Notes under the pieces: model-generated
Told to the model about the DNA's origin: nothing
Seen by the model: the letters and a program-made list of their open reading frames with translations, nothing else
The model's database searches: none
Part shown: piece after piece, positions 49,179 to 58,907 of the stretch
Layout: each line of letters begins with the position of its first letter
Position numbering within the stretch: the stretch's first letter is position 1
Origin: Sphingobacterium sp. N143
GTDB lineage: Bacteria; Bacteroidota; Bacteroidia; Sphingobacteriales; Sphingobacteriaceae
Length of the DNA stretch: 64,000 bases
Reading direction: 5' to 3'
Assembly (NCBI RefSeq): GCF_030325625.1
Contig: NZ_JACAIS010000008.1
Location: 124,001-188,000, forward strand
Program-made: the position numbers and the translations under genes

Positions 49179-50198
49179 ATGGAACAACATCAGCAGCGGC
49201 TACAGCGCCTTATCGACAAATATCTAAAAGGTGAATCCAGTCCGGAGGAATCCGAGATGGTAGAACAATTTTTTGAAAGCTTTTCTTCCCGTCCCGATAT
49301 TCTGGATCAGCTCAGCCCGGAACAGCAGCAGGCCATCAAAAAAAGGATCCAGGGAAATGTTCTGCAGCACATTTCGCCGCCACAAAGCCGGCGCATGCAT
49401 TTCCGCAACCTGGCTGCGGCAGCAGCCCTTGTCCTATGCTTTATGACAATCTGTTACCTGTACCTCTTTTCTGGCAGCAACAAGAATACCGACATCCACC
49501 TGGCCAATGGGCAACAGCAGCATATCACCCTAACGGATGGTACCCAGATCACGCTCAATGCCTCCAGCCGGATCATCTATCCCAATTCTTTTAAAGACTC
49601 GGCCAAGCGGGAGGTCACCTTAATCGGGGAAGCATTTTTTGATGTTGCCAAAGACCCCAAAAAGCCCTTTATCATCCATACGCCACGCATGCAGATCAGT
49701 GTTTTGGGTACAGCATTCAATGTACGCGATTATGCCAATGAGCCCAATGCCGAAACTGCCCTGGTGCGGGGTAAGGTATCGATCTGGAAGACCGGTGCCG
49801 TGGACCAGAAATTTATCCTCCGACCAAAGGAAAAGTTCGTCATCTCCAGCAAAACCAATCCTGAAACCCCAGCAGCTGCCGAGGCCAGCAGGGCATTGGC
49901 AGCACAGGCGACGGTGGCCATCAAACCTTTCCTGATCTCCGATCAGGATGGCTCGGCCCTGGAAACGGAATGGCTCCTGAAGCGCATCACCATACAGGAA
50001 GAGACCCTGGCCAGCATTGCTTTAAAACTGGAACGTATGTACGGGGTGAAAATACAGATTTCCAGCCGTGCCCTAGCCACACAGCGCTACTCGGCGACAT
50101 TCGAAAATGAGGAGCTCGACAATATCCTGAAAGCACTCCAGACCGTCCATCATTTTCAGATCAAAAAAACGGGGAAAGATCAACTACAACTATTCTAA
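49179..50198 (+). CDS. FecR-type anti-sigma factor
   Basis: The 339-residue inner-membrane protein has a cytoplasmic N-terminus of about 70 residues that binds the sigma factor, one membrane helix (about 76-95, AAAAALVLCFMTICYLYLF) and a periplasmic FecR domain. The FecR domain has HITLTDGTQITLNASSRI near 113-130, VTLIGEAFFDVAKDPKKPFI and VLGTAFNVRDY. The C-terminal STN-like segment (YSATFENEELDNILKALQ) receives the signal from the SusC N-terminal domain. It is placed directly between the sigma factor and SusC. Confidence 0.93.
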   Translation: MEQHQQRLQRLIDKYLKGESSPEESEMVEQFFESFSSRPDILDQLSPEQQQAIKKRIQGNVLQHISPPQSRRMHFRNLAAAAALVLCFMTICYLYLFSGSNKNTDIHLANGQQQHITLTDGTQITLNASSRIIYPNSFKDSAKREVTLIGEAFFDVAKDPKKPFIIHTPRMQISVLGTAFNVRDYANEPNAETALVRGKVSIWKTGAVDQKFILRPKEKFVISSKTNPETPAAAEASRALAAQATVAIKPFLISDQDGSALETEWLLKRITIQEETLASIALKLERMYGVKIQISSRALATQRYSATFENEELDNILKALQTVHHFQIKKTGKDQLQLF

Positions 50199-50241
50199 AC
50201 ATACATCTATTCTAAACACACATCGACCTAACACAATTCAA

Positions 50242-53200
50242 ATGAACAAAACAATACCCAAATTTAGAAAAGAATCCAGATTAGCATTGCTGCTCGTTTG
50301 CCTGAGTACCCTGCATGTGCAGAGCTTTGCCTATTCACAGACCGAACAGATCAACGTTTCCATCCAGGACGGAAACCTGGAAGATGTCTTTCAGACCATC
50401 AACGCGAAGAGCAAGTACAAGATGTTTTTCAGTAAGGCGGCACTTCCCCATTCCACCATCAATCTGGTCGCCAAAAAGATCAGTGTCAAAGATGTGCTGA
50501 CACAGGCGCTGGCCGGCAGCAACCTCAGCTGGGAATTGCTGGACAACAATATTATTGCCGTCCGGGAAAAGTCCCCGCAGCAGCAGCAGCACCTCAGCGG
50601 TCAGATCGTCAATGAAAACGGAACACCACTTGCCGGGGTAACCGTGCTGATCAAAAACTGGCAGAAAAGCGCCTACCGCAATATGCAGACCAGCACCGCC
50701 ACCGACGCCAATGGACAGTGGGGACTGCTGATCCCCCAAGATGATGTCACCCTGGTGTTTTCCTTTATCGGCTATCAGCCGGTAGAGATCCCAGCCCGGC
50801 AGCTGCGGGCAAACGCCACTCCTATCAAGCTCAAACCCGCCGAAGGAAGCCTGGAAGAGGTGGTGGTGATCGGTTATGGTACCACGACCCGCCGCTTAAA
50901 CACGGGGTCGGTCGCTTCCATCACCGCCAAAGATATTGCCTCGCAGCCCGTCAGCAACCCCCTGGCGGCACTCTCGGGCAGATTGTCCGGGGTATTGATC
51001 GCCCAGAATAATGGGGTGCCCGGCAGTGCCGTGCAGATCCAGATCCGAAATCAGGCTTCCCTCAGCGGTACCACCTCCGGATCGATCCCCTTGTATGTGA
51101 TTGACGGGGTGCCATTCACAAATTTCAATGGTGGCCAGCCCGCAACCGACAATCTCAATTCATTCGGTATCTCAGGCTCTTCGGGGGGCCTCAGCCCCTT
51201 CAGCATGATCAACCCGGCTGATATCGAGCGGATCGACGTACTCAAAGATGCTGATGCCACAGCGATCTATGGTAGCCGTGGCGCCAATGGTGTGGTCCTG
51301 ATCACCACCAAGAAAGGACTTTCGGGCCGGACCCGCGTGGGCGTCAATTTTAACACCGGATTTACCGAGGTCAACCGCTTTATCCCGATGCTGAACCTCG
51401 AGGAATACCTGACACTGCGTAAAGAAGCCTTCGCCAATGGCGGCAGCACACCGACAGAAGCCAATGCCCCCGACCTCCTGCTCTGGGACCAGAACAAATC
51501 CACCGACTGGCAAAAAATGCTGATCGGCAACAAAGGCCATGTCAGCGATATACAGGCCAACCTTTCGGGCGGAAATGAATCCACACGCTTCTTCTTCAAT
51601 TCGGGCTACAGACGGGAGAGCACCGTCTTTTATGGCGACAGTAAAAATAGCCGCTTTACCTCCCGCTTAAACCTGGACCACACCTCCTCCGACAAGAAGT
51701 TTAACGCCGCATTGTCCGTCAGCTACGCCAATGACAACTCCGATATGCCCGCATCCGATGTGACCTCCCTGTATAACCTGCCGCCCAACTACCCTATTTA
51801 TGACGATACTGGGAAATATTACTGGCTGCCATCATCGTCCTTTGTGGACAACCCCATTGCCCTGCTGGAACGCAAATATTTTGGCAACACCAACAACCTG
51901 ATTGCCAATGCCAACCTCAGCTATAAGATTATGCCAGGACTGACGGCAAAAGCCAATTTCGGCTATACCGTCACCCAGCTGAACCAGAATAGCCAGACCC
52001 CCATATCATCCTTAAACAACACCATCAGTAATCCACTGGGATCCTCACGCTTTTCCAACACCAAAGCCGAGAACTGGATCATTGAGCCCACATTGGACTA
52101 TGTAAAAACCATAGGCCAGGGCAAGCTGAGCGCATTGATCGGGACCAGCTTCCAGCAAAACTCGTCCCGTTCCCAGACCACCAACGGCAGCAATTACAGC
52201 AACGATGCCTTACTGGGCTCACTGAGTGCCGCAGGCTTATTCACGGCCAGCAACAACCTGGTCTATTATAAATACAATGCGGTCTTTGGAAAGCTCAACT
52301 ACGACTGGAAGGAAAAGTATCTGGTCAATGCCACCTTCCGGCGGGACGGCTCCTCCCGTTTCGGGCCCAAAAATAGGTTCGGAAATTTCGGTGCCATCGG
52401 ACTGGGATGGGTATTTGGCAAAGAAGACTTTATCCAGAACAATCTGTCCTTCTTGAGTTTCGGAAAGTTAAGGGCCAGTTACGGTACGACCGGTAACGAC
52501 CAGATATCAAACTACCTATATCTGCCGCTCTACTCCTCGGCAACAGCCTATTTGAATAATCCGTCCATGAATATTGGCACCCTTCCCAACGAATATATCA
52601 AATGGGAGACCACCAAAAAACTGGAATTTGCGCTGGACCTGGGCTTCCTGCGCGATCGCATCCTATTGACGGGAAACTATTTCCGCAACCGTTCAGGGGA
52701 TCAGATCACCGACCTGGTGCTGAGCACGCAGGTGGGTTACAACAGTTACAAGTCAAACCTCCCGGCCTTGATCCAAAACACGGGACTGGAGCTGGAGCTG
52801 AATACCACCAACGTTACAAATGCTGACTTTACCTGGAAGACTTCGGCCAACTTTACCTTTTATAAAAATAAACTGGTCGAATTTCCGGGCCTTGAGAACA
52901 CCTTCTATGCGAGCAGCTTCCTGGTGGGCGAACCCCTCAACCTGATCCGGCTGTACCATTATCAGGGAGTCGATGCGGCCACGGGCATGGCAACCTATGA
53001 AGACCGCAATGCTGACGGCATCATCAATGCCGATGACCGCTATGTTGCCGATCTGGGTACCCCCTTTTATGGCGGCTTCAACAATACCTTTTCGTACAAA
53101 GGCTTTGAACTGGGGGTATTCTTCCAGTTCAACCACCGCTTTGGCGTGACCAAGATCCTAAACTCCCGGCCCGGCTCCATGGTCAACCAAAACGATTACT

Positions 53201-53589
53201 GGTTGGGACGCTGGACCGCCACACAGCCGAATACCGACATTCCGGGAGCCATTGTCCCGGCCGCGCAATCAGCCGAAGGCGCCGCACTCAACAACTCCTA
53301 CAACCTGTACACGAGTTCGGATGCTGTCTATGGCGATGCATCGTACCTCAAGCTCAGGTCCGTCAATGTATCCTACCAGCTGCCCAAGAGCTGGACCTCA
53401 CGCGTGAAGATGTCCAACTGCACGGTATTTATGCAGGGGCAGAACCTGTTTACCTGGGCCAAAAACAAGTATGTGCTCGATACCGAGACCACCGTCCAGG
53501 GCGGTCCATCCGGTCTGGGGACCGGAACCATCGCCCAGGTCCTGCCTCCTTTGCGCACCATTGTGTTTGGATTTAACTGTCAATTTTAA
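50242..53589 (+). CDS. SusC/RagA-family TonB-linked outer-membrane transporter with STN domain
   Basis: The 1115-residue outer-membrane receptor carries a signal peptide (to about residue 32) and an STN signalling domain (about 36-108). A carboxypeptidase-regulatory-like beta domain (about 118-195) comes next, then a plug with VVVIGYGTTTRRLNTGS (about 207-223), DADATAIYGSRGANGVVLITT (about 336-356) and the barrel to the aromatic C-terminus (FGFNCQF). It imports oligomers through the outer membrane with its SusD partner. The STN domain marks it as the sensor that drives the FecI/FecR pair upstream. No glycoside hydrolase or peptidase gene sits beside it, so substrate is open. Confidence 0.95.
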   Translation: MNKTIPKFRKESRLALLLVCLSTLHVQSFAYSQTEQINVSIQDGNLEDVFQTINAKSKYKMFFSKAALPHSTINLVAKKISVKDVLTQALAGSNLSWELLDNNIIAVREKSPQQQQHLSGQIVNENGTPLAGVTVLIKNWQKSAYRNMQTSTATDANGQWGLLIPQDDVTLVFSFIGYQPVEIPARQLRANATPIKLKPAEGSLEEVVVIGYGTTTRRLNTGSVASITAKDIASQPVSNPLAALSGRLSGVLIAQNNGVPGSAVQIQIRNQASLSGTTSGSIPLYVIDGVPFTNFNGGQPATDNLNSFGISGSSGGLSPFSMINPADIERIDVLKDADATAIYGSRGANGVVLITTKKGLSGRTRVGVNFNTGFTEVNRFIPMLNLEEYLTLRKEAFANGGSTPTEANAPDLLLWDQNKSTDWQKMLIGNKGHVSDIQANLSGGNESTRFFFNSGYRRESTVFYGDSKNSRFTSRLNLDHTSSDKKFNAALSVSYANDNSDMPASDVTSLYNLPPNYPIYDDTGKYYWLPSSSFVDNPIALLERKYFGNTNNLIANANLSYKIMPGLTAKANFGYTVTQLNQNSQTPISSLNNTISNPLGSSRFSNTKAENWIIEPTLDYVKTIGQGKLSALIGTSFQQNSSRSQTTNGSNYSNDALLGSLSAAGLFTASNNLVYYKYNAVFGKLNYDWKEKYLVNATFRRDGSSRFGPKNRFGNFGAIGLGWVFGKEDFIQNNLSFLSFGKLRASYGTTGNDQISNYLYLPLYSSATAYLNNPSMNIGTLPNEYIKWETTKKLEFALDLGFLRDRILLTGNYFRNRSGDQITDLVLSTQVGYNSYKSNLPALIQNTGLELELNTTNVTNADFTWKTSANFTFYKNKLVEFPGLENTFYASSFLVGEPLNLIRLYHYQGVDAATGMATYEDRNADGIINADDRYVADLGTPFYGGFNNTFSYKGFELGVFFQFNHRFGVTKILNSRPGSMVNQNDYWLGRWTATQPNTDIPGAIVPAAQSAEGAALNNSYNLYTSSDAVYGDASYLKLRSVNVSYQLPKSWTSRVKMSNCTVFMQGQNLFTWAKNKYVLDTETTVQGGPSGLGTGTIAQVLPPLRTIVFGFNCQF

Positions 53590-53600
53590 CACCTGTAACC

Positions 53601-54977
53601 ATGAAACTAAATCATAAATTCATCTTATCGCTTATCCTTGCCCATGGCGTACTGCTGTTTACCTCCTGTGAAAAGTTTGTGGACCTGGGGGCGCCACCCA
53701 CACAGGTCATTGCCGGCGATGCCTTCGCCAGCGATGCCTCAGCCAACAGTGTGGTCCGCGGACTGTATAACACGGTACTCAGCATCAACCTGTCGGGGAC
53801 CAGCAGCTTTTATACCGGCATTGCTGCCGACGACCTGCAGTACAACGCCACAGACCCCAGCCTGGCTGAATTTGCCAGCAACAGCATCCTGAACAGCAAT
53901 GGCTATGTCGCCAACTTCTGGTACACCAGCTATCAGTTGATCAAAAATACCAACAATGCCATTTCGGGCCTGGAAGCTTCCGGCACCCTGAGCCCCAGCG
54001 TAAAAGCACAGCTGCTGGGTGAGGCCAAATTTTTACGGGCCTATGCCTATTTCTATCTGGTCAACCTCTACGGCGATGTTCCACTCCAGCTGCGCGACGA
54101 CCTCCATGCTTTTGAGGACGCCTCGCTGCCCCGGGCCACCACGCCGCAGGTCTACAGCCAGATCATCAGCGACCTGAAGGATGCCGAAAGCAGCATGGCC
54201 GTCAGTTATGACGCTACCGCCAGCCCCAGGGGGCGAGCCAACAAAGCGGCAGCCAGGGCATTGCTGGCCAGAGTATACCTCTATCAGCAAGATTATCAAC
54301 AGGCCGCAGAGCTGGCCACCAGTGTATTGGAGTCTGCCGATTACGGCATGCCCAGTCCCGACAAAAACTTTGTGAACAGCAGCAACGAGGTGATCCTGCA
54401 GCTGGGCAATCAGTCCGGCGTCACCGTTTTCGGGTCCAATTACATCACTGCTCCGACAGCCATCCCAAGCTATACGCTGCCCGAAGCTGTATACCAAAGC
54501 TTTGAGGCTCCCACAGACCTGAGACAGACAAACTGGATCAGCCCCAAGACCATCTCCGGCAAAACCTATTATGCCATCAGCAAGTATAAAGTCGCTTCGG
54601 GGACCGGCAACGAATACCATGTGCTATTGCGTCTGGCCGAGCAGTACCTCATCCGTGCCGAAGCCAGGGCCAAGCTCAATGACCTCCCCGCTGCCCGTGC
54701 CGATATCGATGCCGTCCGGAGCCGTGCCGGCCTGCCCGCCATCAGTAGCAGCCTGAACCAGGCACAGCTGCTGCAGGCCATCGAAACGGAGCGCCAGCAT
54801 GAATTCTTTGGCGAATATGGCCACCGTTGGTTTGACCTCAAGCGTACCGGCCGTGCCACGGCGGTACTGGCACCGCTGAAGACCAACTGGCAGGCAACCG
54901 ACGTCCTGTTGCCGATCCCACAGAGTCAGCTCCTGATCAATACCCAGCTGACCCAAAATCCGGGCTATGAAGACTAA
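53601..54977 (+). CDS. SusD/RagB-family surface lipoprotein
   Basis: The 458-residue protein has a lipobox ending TSC (Cys23) and the tetratricopeptide-rich SusD fold. KAQLLGEAKFLRAYAYFYLVNLYGDVPL (about 135-162) is the hallmark motif, with LLRLAEQYLIRAEARAKLN near 337 and ERQHEFFGEYGHRWFDLKRTG near 394. It is the substrate-binding lid on the SusC channel. It starts 11 bases after susC and is followed by a TlpA-like gene in the same direction. Confidence 0.95.
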   Translation: MKLNHKFILSLILAHGVLLFTSCEKFVDLGAPPTQVIAGDAFASDASANSVVRGLYNTVLSINLSGTSSFYTGIAADDLQYNATDPSLAEFASNSILNSNGYVANFWYTSYQLIKNTNNAISGLEASGTLSPSVKAQLLGEAKFLRAYAYFYLVNLYGDVPLQLRDDLHAFEDASLPRATTPQVYSQIISDLKDAESSMAVSYDATASPRGRANKAAARALLARVYLYQQDYQQAAELATSVLESADYGMPSPDKNFVNSSNEVILQLGNQSGVTVFGSNYITAPTAIPSYTLPEAVYQSFEAPTDLRQTNWISPKTISGKTYYAISKYKVASGTGNEYHVLLRLAEQYLIRAEARAKLNDLPAARADIDAVRSRAGLPAISSSLNQAQLLQAIETERQHEFFGEYGHRWFDLKRTGRATAVLAPLKTNWQATDVLLPIPQSQLLINTQLTQNPGYED

Positions 54978-55013
54978 ACAATCATCAGAAACAAACCCTA
55001 CAAACTGCATACA

Positions 55014-56486
55014 ATGAAAACAACCGTATTGACAGTCGCCTTGGCCCTCGCCCTATCAGCAGGCATGGCGCAACAGAATTCCCGGGATAAATTCCAGCGC
55101 TATCTCCCCATCATCGAAAAAGGCAGCCTAGCACAGAAAGATTCCCTGGCCAGTGCCCTTGTCGCTGAGGTCAAGAGCTTCAAGAATGAGCAGGACTTCC
55201 GCACCAACATCAATATCCTGCGTGCCCTGGAAAAAGAAGAGCAACAGGCCGCGGTGGAAGCCATAGCCGCCAAGAAATACCCCAAGGGTGCGATCACCCG
55301 AGATGCTTTTATCACCAATGTGTACTACAAAGCCGGCAGCGCCCAGGAGAAAGAGAAGGCCTACCTTCAGCTGACCAAAAAGTGGCCGGCCAAAAATTTC
55401 CCGGAGGAGCTATTGACCTACGATTATGTGCTGGGCAGCCTGTCACAAAGCTTTGCCAATGACGGCAATGCCGATAAAGCCGTCCACTACCTTGGCGAGA
55501 TGAAAGAAAGGTTCTGGCGTGGCAACGGCTATATACCGGTGGGCAAGATCCTGCTAGCCGCAGGTGATACCGCTACAGCTGCACCGATCCTAAAGACGGC
55601 CATGGAAGACAGTTACTATTACATCAGTCTGCCGGAAGATCAAAAAGACAACAAAGCAAAATTCGCGTCCATGGGCTATGCCAGTTCCCTGTCGGCCTAT
55701 GTCGGTATCCTGGTGGCGCAAAAAAAATACAGCGAGGCACTGGGCTATATCGAAAAAGGACTTCAGGTCGCTCCCGAGCAAGCCGATGGCTTAGCCATGG
55801 TGTATTATAAATCGCTGCTGGGAACCGGCCGGAAGCTCGAAGCCTACAACATCCTGACCCGGCTGTATGCCAAGGGCCAATTTGCCGTGGAGGAAGACCT
55901 CAAAAAGCTGTATACCGAACTCAACGGCTCGGCCCAGGGTTATGACAATTTCAATGCCTCCTTAAAAGAAGAGCTCAAGCAGTATATCCGCACGCATATC
56001 CAGGAGATGGCGACCTTCAAAGCCGCACCTGACTTTGAGCTGCTCAATCTAAAAGGAGAAAAAGTTTCGCTGGCCAGTCTCAAGGGAAAAGTCGTGGTGC
56101 TGGACTTCTGGGCCACCTGGTGCCAGCCCTGTGTACGATCCTTTCCCGGCATGAAGGCCGCACAGGAATCCTATGCCAATGATAAGGAGGTACAGTTCCT
56201 GTTTATCAATACCTGGGAGCGGGACAAGAAGTATAAAGAAAATGTGGTCGCCTTTATGACCAAAAACAACTATCCATTTGAGGTGCTGTATGATGATCAG
56301 AAGGATCCTCAAACCGGGGAAGTCATGGCAGCCAAATACGGTGTCAAAGGTATTCCCGCCAAGTTTATTATCGACAAGGAAGGAAATATCCGGTACTCCC
56401 TGACCGGGTCGAGCCCCAATGTCGACTATATTAAATTAGAAATGCGGGAGCTGATCGAAGCCGCCAAGAAAGCCCATAAAGGCTAA
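55014..56486 (+). CDS. TlpA-like thioredoxin-domain protein with helical N-terminal region
   Basis: The 490-residue secreted protein has a signal peptide ending SAGMAQQ. A helical TPR-like region spans about 20-330 (repeated motifs such as ADKAVHYLGEMKERF and YSEALGYIEKGLQVAPEQADG). The C-terminal TlpA/ResA-type thioredoxin domain (about 345-490) has the active site WATWCQPC at about 369-376. cis-Pro is present in YGVKGIPAKFIID. It keeps disulphides reduced in the periplasm or matures cytochromes. Such proteins accompany some SusCD units; its role in this one is inferred. A GC-rich hairpin follows. Confidence 0.9.
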   Translation: MKTTVLTVALALALSAGMAQQNSRDKFQRYLPIIEKGSLAQKDSLASALVAEVKSFKNEQDFRTNINILRALEKEEQQAAVEAIAAKKYPKGAITRDAFITNVYYKAGSAQEKEKAYLQLTKKWPAKNFPEELLTYDYVLGSLSQSFANDGNADKAVHYLGEMKERFWRGNGYIPVGKILLAAGDTATAAPILKTAMEDSYYYISLPEDQKDNKAKFASMGYASSLSAYVGILVAQKKYSEALGYIEKGLQVAPEQADGLAMVYYKSLLGTGRKLEAYNILTRLYAKGQFAVEEDLKKLYTELNGSAQGYDNFNASLKEELKQYIRTHIQEMATFKAAPDFELLNLKGEKVSLASLKGKVVVLDFWATWCQPCVRSFPGMKAAQESYANDKEVQFLFINTWERDKKYKENVVAFMTKNNYPFEVLYDDQKDPQTGEVMAAKYGVKGIPAKFIIDKEGNIRYSLTGSSPNVDYIKLEMRELIEAAKKAHKG

Positions 56487-56556
56487 TACGGCCAGCGGTA
56501 TCATGCCGGCAGCGGAAACCTGCAGCGCAGGCAATACTTAGCCTAATTTATCCAGC

Positions 56557-56590
56557 GACCGGCGCGCCCTAAAGGTGCGCCGGTCCTATT
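56557..56590 (+). terminator. GC-rich hairpin after the TlpA-like gene
   Basis: GACCGGCGCGCC (56557-56568) pairs with GGTGCGCCGGTC (56574-56585) with one G-U pair. There is no long T run, so it may be a weak or Rho-type end. Confidence 0.6.
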
Positions 56591-56759
56591 CAGCCCCTAT
56601 GTCAGCTCCAGGCAGACAGATTTTCAGGTCCGGTGCTAGCTTTCGTCTTCCGATTGTAAAAAGAACGTGTCCACGTCCGGTCTGACCATTTTTTGCTGAC
56701 AGCAGCGCCGGACGGGTATAATGTTTGTGGTCTATTGCATAGCATATAATCATGTACAT

Positions 56760-57896
56760 ATGAAACAAATAACCGTCCTTATGCTGCTTGCTGTCGGTCT
56801 ATTTCTGATCAGCAAGATCAGCTTTTCACAGAAGGCACAAGAATCAACACCGTCAAAACAACATACTATGGATAATATACAACAAAAAGATCCGATCATC
56901 TATTTCGCGGGCGGTTGCTTCTGGGGTACCGAACATTTCTTCAAGCAAGTCCGGGGCGTCACCGCCACTGAAGTCGGTTATGCCAACGGCAACCTTCAGG
57001 ATCCAACCTACAGCCAAGTTTCAACCGGAAAGACCGGCTTTGCCGAAACGGTGAAAGTAAGCTACGATCCGCAGGTCGTGGACCTCAAGCTGCTGGTCGA
57101 TCTTTTTCTCAAGACAATAGACCCGACCTCGCTCAACAAGCAGGGCAATGACATCGGCACCCAGTACCGTACCGGTATCTACTATACCCGTAGTGAAGAT
57201 GTGCCGGTGATCAAGGCAAGCCTGGCGGCCTTGGCGAAACAGTACAACGACCAGATTGTGGTGGAAGTAGAACCGCTTCAAAATTACTATGACGCGGAAA
57301 GCTACCATCAAAAATACCTGGACAAAAATCCCGGTGGTTATTGCCATATCGGTCCGGAGCTCTTTGAGCTGGCCCGCAAGGCCAATCCAGCACCAGCACC
57401 AGCACCCGCTCCTGCCGAAACACAGACACAGGACCAGAACCAAAGGCCAGTCTATAAAAAAGCAGATCAGCAGACCCTGAAAAAACAGCTGACGCCACTG
57501 CAATATGAGGTCACCCAAAACAATGCCACCGAACGTGCCTTTGACAATGCCTACAACGATGAATTCAGGGAAGGCATCTATGTCGATATCACCACTGGAG
57601 AGCCCCTGTTTGTCTCTACCGACAAGTTTGAATCTGGCTGTGGATGGCCCAGCTTTTCGAAGCCCATCAGCGACAGCCTGGTCGAGGAACTTTCCGACAA
57701 TTCCTTTGGCATGCGACGCACCGAGGTGCGCAGCAAAACCGGCGATGCACACCTGGGCCACGTATTCAACGATGGTCCCGCCGACAAAGGTGGCTTACGC
57801 TACTGCATCAACAGTGCTTCCCTGCGTTTTGTGCCCAAGGAGGACATGAAAAAACAGGGCTATGAAAAATACCTTCCCCTGTTGGTCAAAAAATAA
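56760..57896 (+). CDS. msrAB: Secreted methionine sulfoxide reductase MsrA-MsrB fusion
   Basis: From ATG 56760 the protein has 378 residues. Upstream codons to 56721 would precede the signal peptide and are not used. A signal peptide (about 1-25) is followed by the MsrA domain with the catalytic motif GGCFWGTEH (Cys53) and GYCHIGP. A Pro/Ala repeat linker (PAPAPAPAPAE) comes next, then the MsrB domain with GCGWPSF, RRTEVRSKTGDAHLGHVF and the catalytic cysteine in RYCINSASLRF. It repairs oxidised methionine, both S and R forms, in the envelope. The MsrB part lacks the zinc cysteine pairs. A strong terminator follows. Confidence 0.94.
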   Translation: MKQITVLMLLAVGLFLISKISFSQKAQESTPSKQHTMDNIQQKDPIIYFAGGCFWGTEHFFKQVRGVTATEVGYANGNLQDPTYSQVSTGKTGFAETVKVSYDPQVVDLKLLVDLFLKTIDPTSLNKQGNDIGTQYRTGIYYTRSEDVPVIKASLAALAKQYNDQIVVEVEPLQNYYDAESYHQKYLDKNPGGYCHIGPELFELARKANPAPAPAPAPAETQTQDQNQRPVYKKADQQTLKKQLTPLQYEVTQNNATERAFDNAYNDEFREGIYVDITTGEPLFVSTDKFESGCGWPSFSKPISDSLVEELSDNSFGMRRTEVRSKTGDAHLGHVFNDGPADKGGLRYCINSASLRFVPKEDMKKQGYEKYLPLLVKK

Positions 57897-57948
57897 AGGA
57901 TCCGCTGGTCCTATGTAAGGTCAACGGCATTTTAACAAACATCAAACG

Positions 57949-57993
57949 ACATCCAGGCCATGAGCAGTACGCTTGATGGCCTGGATGTTTTTT
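57949..57993 (+). terminator. Strong terminator of msrAB
   Basis: ACATCCAGGCCAT (57949-57961) pairs perfectly with ATGGCCTGGATGT (57976-57988), followed by TTTTTTAT. Confidence 0.92.
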
Positions 57994-58233
57994 ATACCTA
58001 AAGTATCACTTCAACTAAAGTAACCAGCCTACCTACTTCCGGCCTACCCCAAACAACAACGTTCAACAGATCAGGAATGGGCACTGATGCGATGTCTTCA
58101 CGCCTATCGAGAACCCGCATCCGTCAAAAATTTGTAAAAGCAGATCCCGCAGTGCAAATTCCTGATTTTTTACAATTGCCAACATTTCAGTTCATGTAAT
58201 TTGCGGTTTATTTCATATTAATCTAGCACAACC
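57994..58233. other. Gap upstream of the 58234 gene, nothing recognised
   Basis: With the terminator and the preceding spacer, 57897-58233 is a 337-base stretch without a gene. Beyond the msrAB terminator I see no open frame, repeat or convincing promoter box. Confidence 0.5.
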
Positions 58234-58830
58234 ATGCAAAAAATTTCCAATAACCTAAAAGCATTTTTGGTCACCTTAGTCCTATTGAACCTCGTATTTA
58301 TAGGCATCATATGCTATCTGCTTGTTTTTAAGTCCAATGAGACCAGCTTACAACGGGTGGATATCAATAACAAGGCCGGGGCAAACCGGGTCGTGATCTC
58401 CAGCGAGGACCATATCCCCAATCCCATCATCAATGGCAAAGAATACCAAAGGAAAATGGTTCCTGCCGGCCTGCTTTTCTACGACAACAAGGGCGATGAG
58501 CGTGGTGGCATCGCCATCTCTGAATACGAGGGCATGAATTTCAATGCCATTGCCTTCGACTACCAGAATGCAGATGCCATCGGCCTGTTTGCACAGGACA
58601 ACCTACAGACAAACTATTTCAAGGCCGGGCTTACCATCAATGACAAGGACCTCTCCGGCAAACCCGGGTACAATATCAACCGTGTCAACCTGGAGACAGA
58701 AAACGGCAATGCCACCTTGGTCATGAAAGATGCCAATGAGATCCCGCGGTTAGTGCTCAAAGTAGACAGCGCCGGCAACCCTTCCATTACCATGTACGAC
58801 GCCAAAGGCAAGGTGACCTGGAAACCCTAA
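58234..58830 (+). CDS. Single-pass membrane protein, unknown function
   Basis: The 198-residue protein has one N-terminal transmembrane helix (about 10-32) and an extracytoplasmic beta-rich domain rich in Asn, Asp and Gly (VVISSEDHIPNPIINGKEY, GGIAISEYEGMNFNAIAFDY, NATLVMKDANEIPRLVLKV). It resembles small Bacteroidota envelope proteins of unknown role; I recognise no enzymatic motif. It stands alone between the msrAB terminator and an AraC gene. Confidence 0.75.
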   Translation: MQKISNNLKAFLVTLVLLNLVFIGIICYLLVFKSNETSLQRVDINNKAGANRVVISSEDHIPNPIINGKEYQRKMVPAGLLFYDNKGDERGGIAISEYEGMNFNAIAFDYQNADAIGLFAQDNLQTNYFKAGLTINDKDLSGKPGYNINRVNLETENGNATLVMKDANEIPRLVLKVDSAGNPSITMYDAKGKVTWKP

Positions 58831-58907
58831 GCAGTAGCAGGGCCGCGAAAGAATTTTTTTATGTATCTTCACCTAAACTATAGGTGGAGATATTTTGTTT
58901 ACATCAG

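Noticed and set aside
54033..54620. 195-codon minus-strand frame opposite the SusD gene
   Set aside because: Antisense shadow; long frames on both strands are common in this GC-richer stretch.
57390..57420. Short tandem CCAGCA-type repeats in msrAB
   Set aside because: They encode the Pro/Ala linker in frame and need no other explanation. They are not a CRISPR or mobile repeat.
57021..57761. 246-codon minus-strand frame opposite msrAB
   Set aside because: Antisense of a GC-rich gene. The CW-rich hydrophobic peptide derives from the complement of the Pro/Ala linker.
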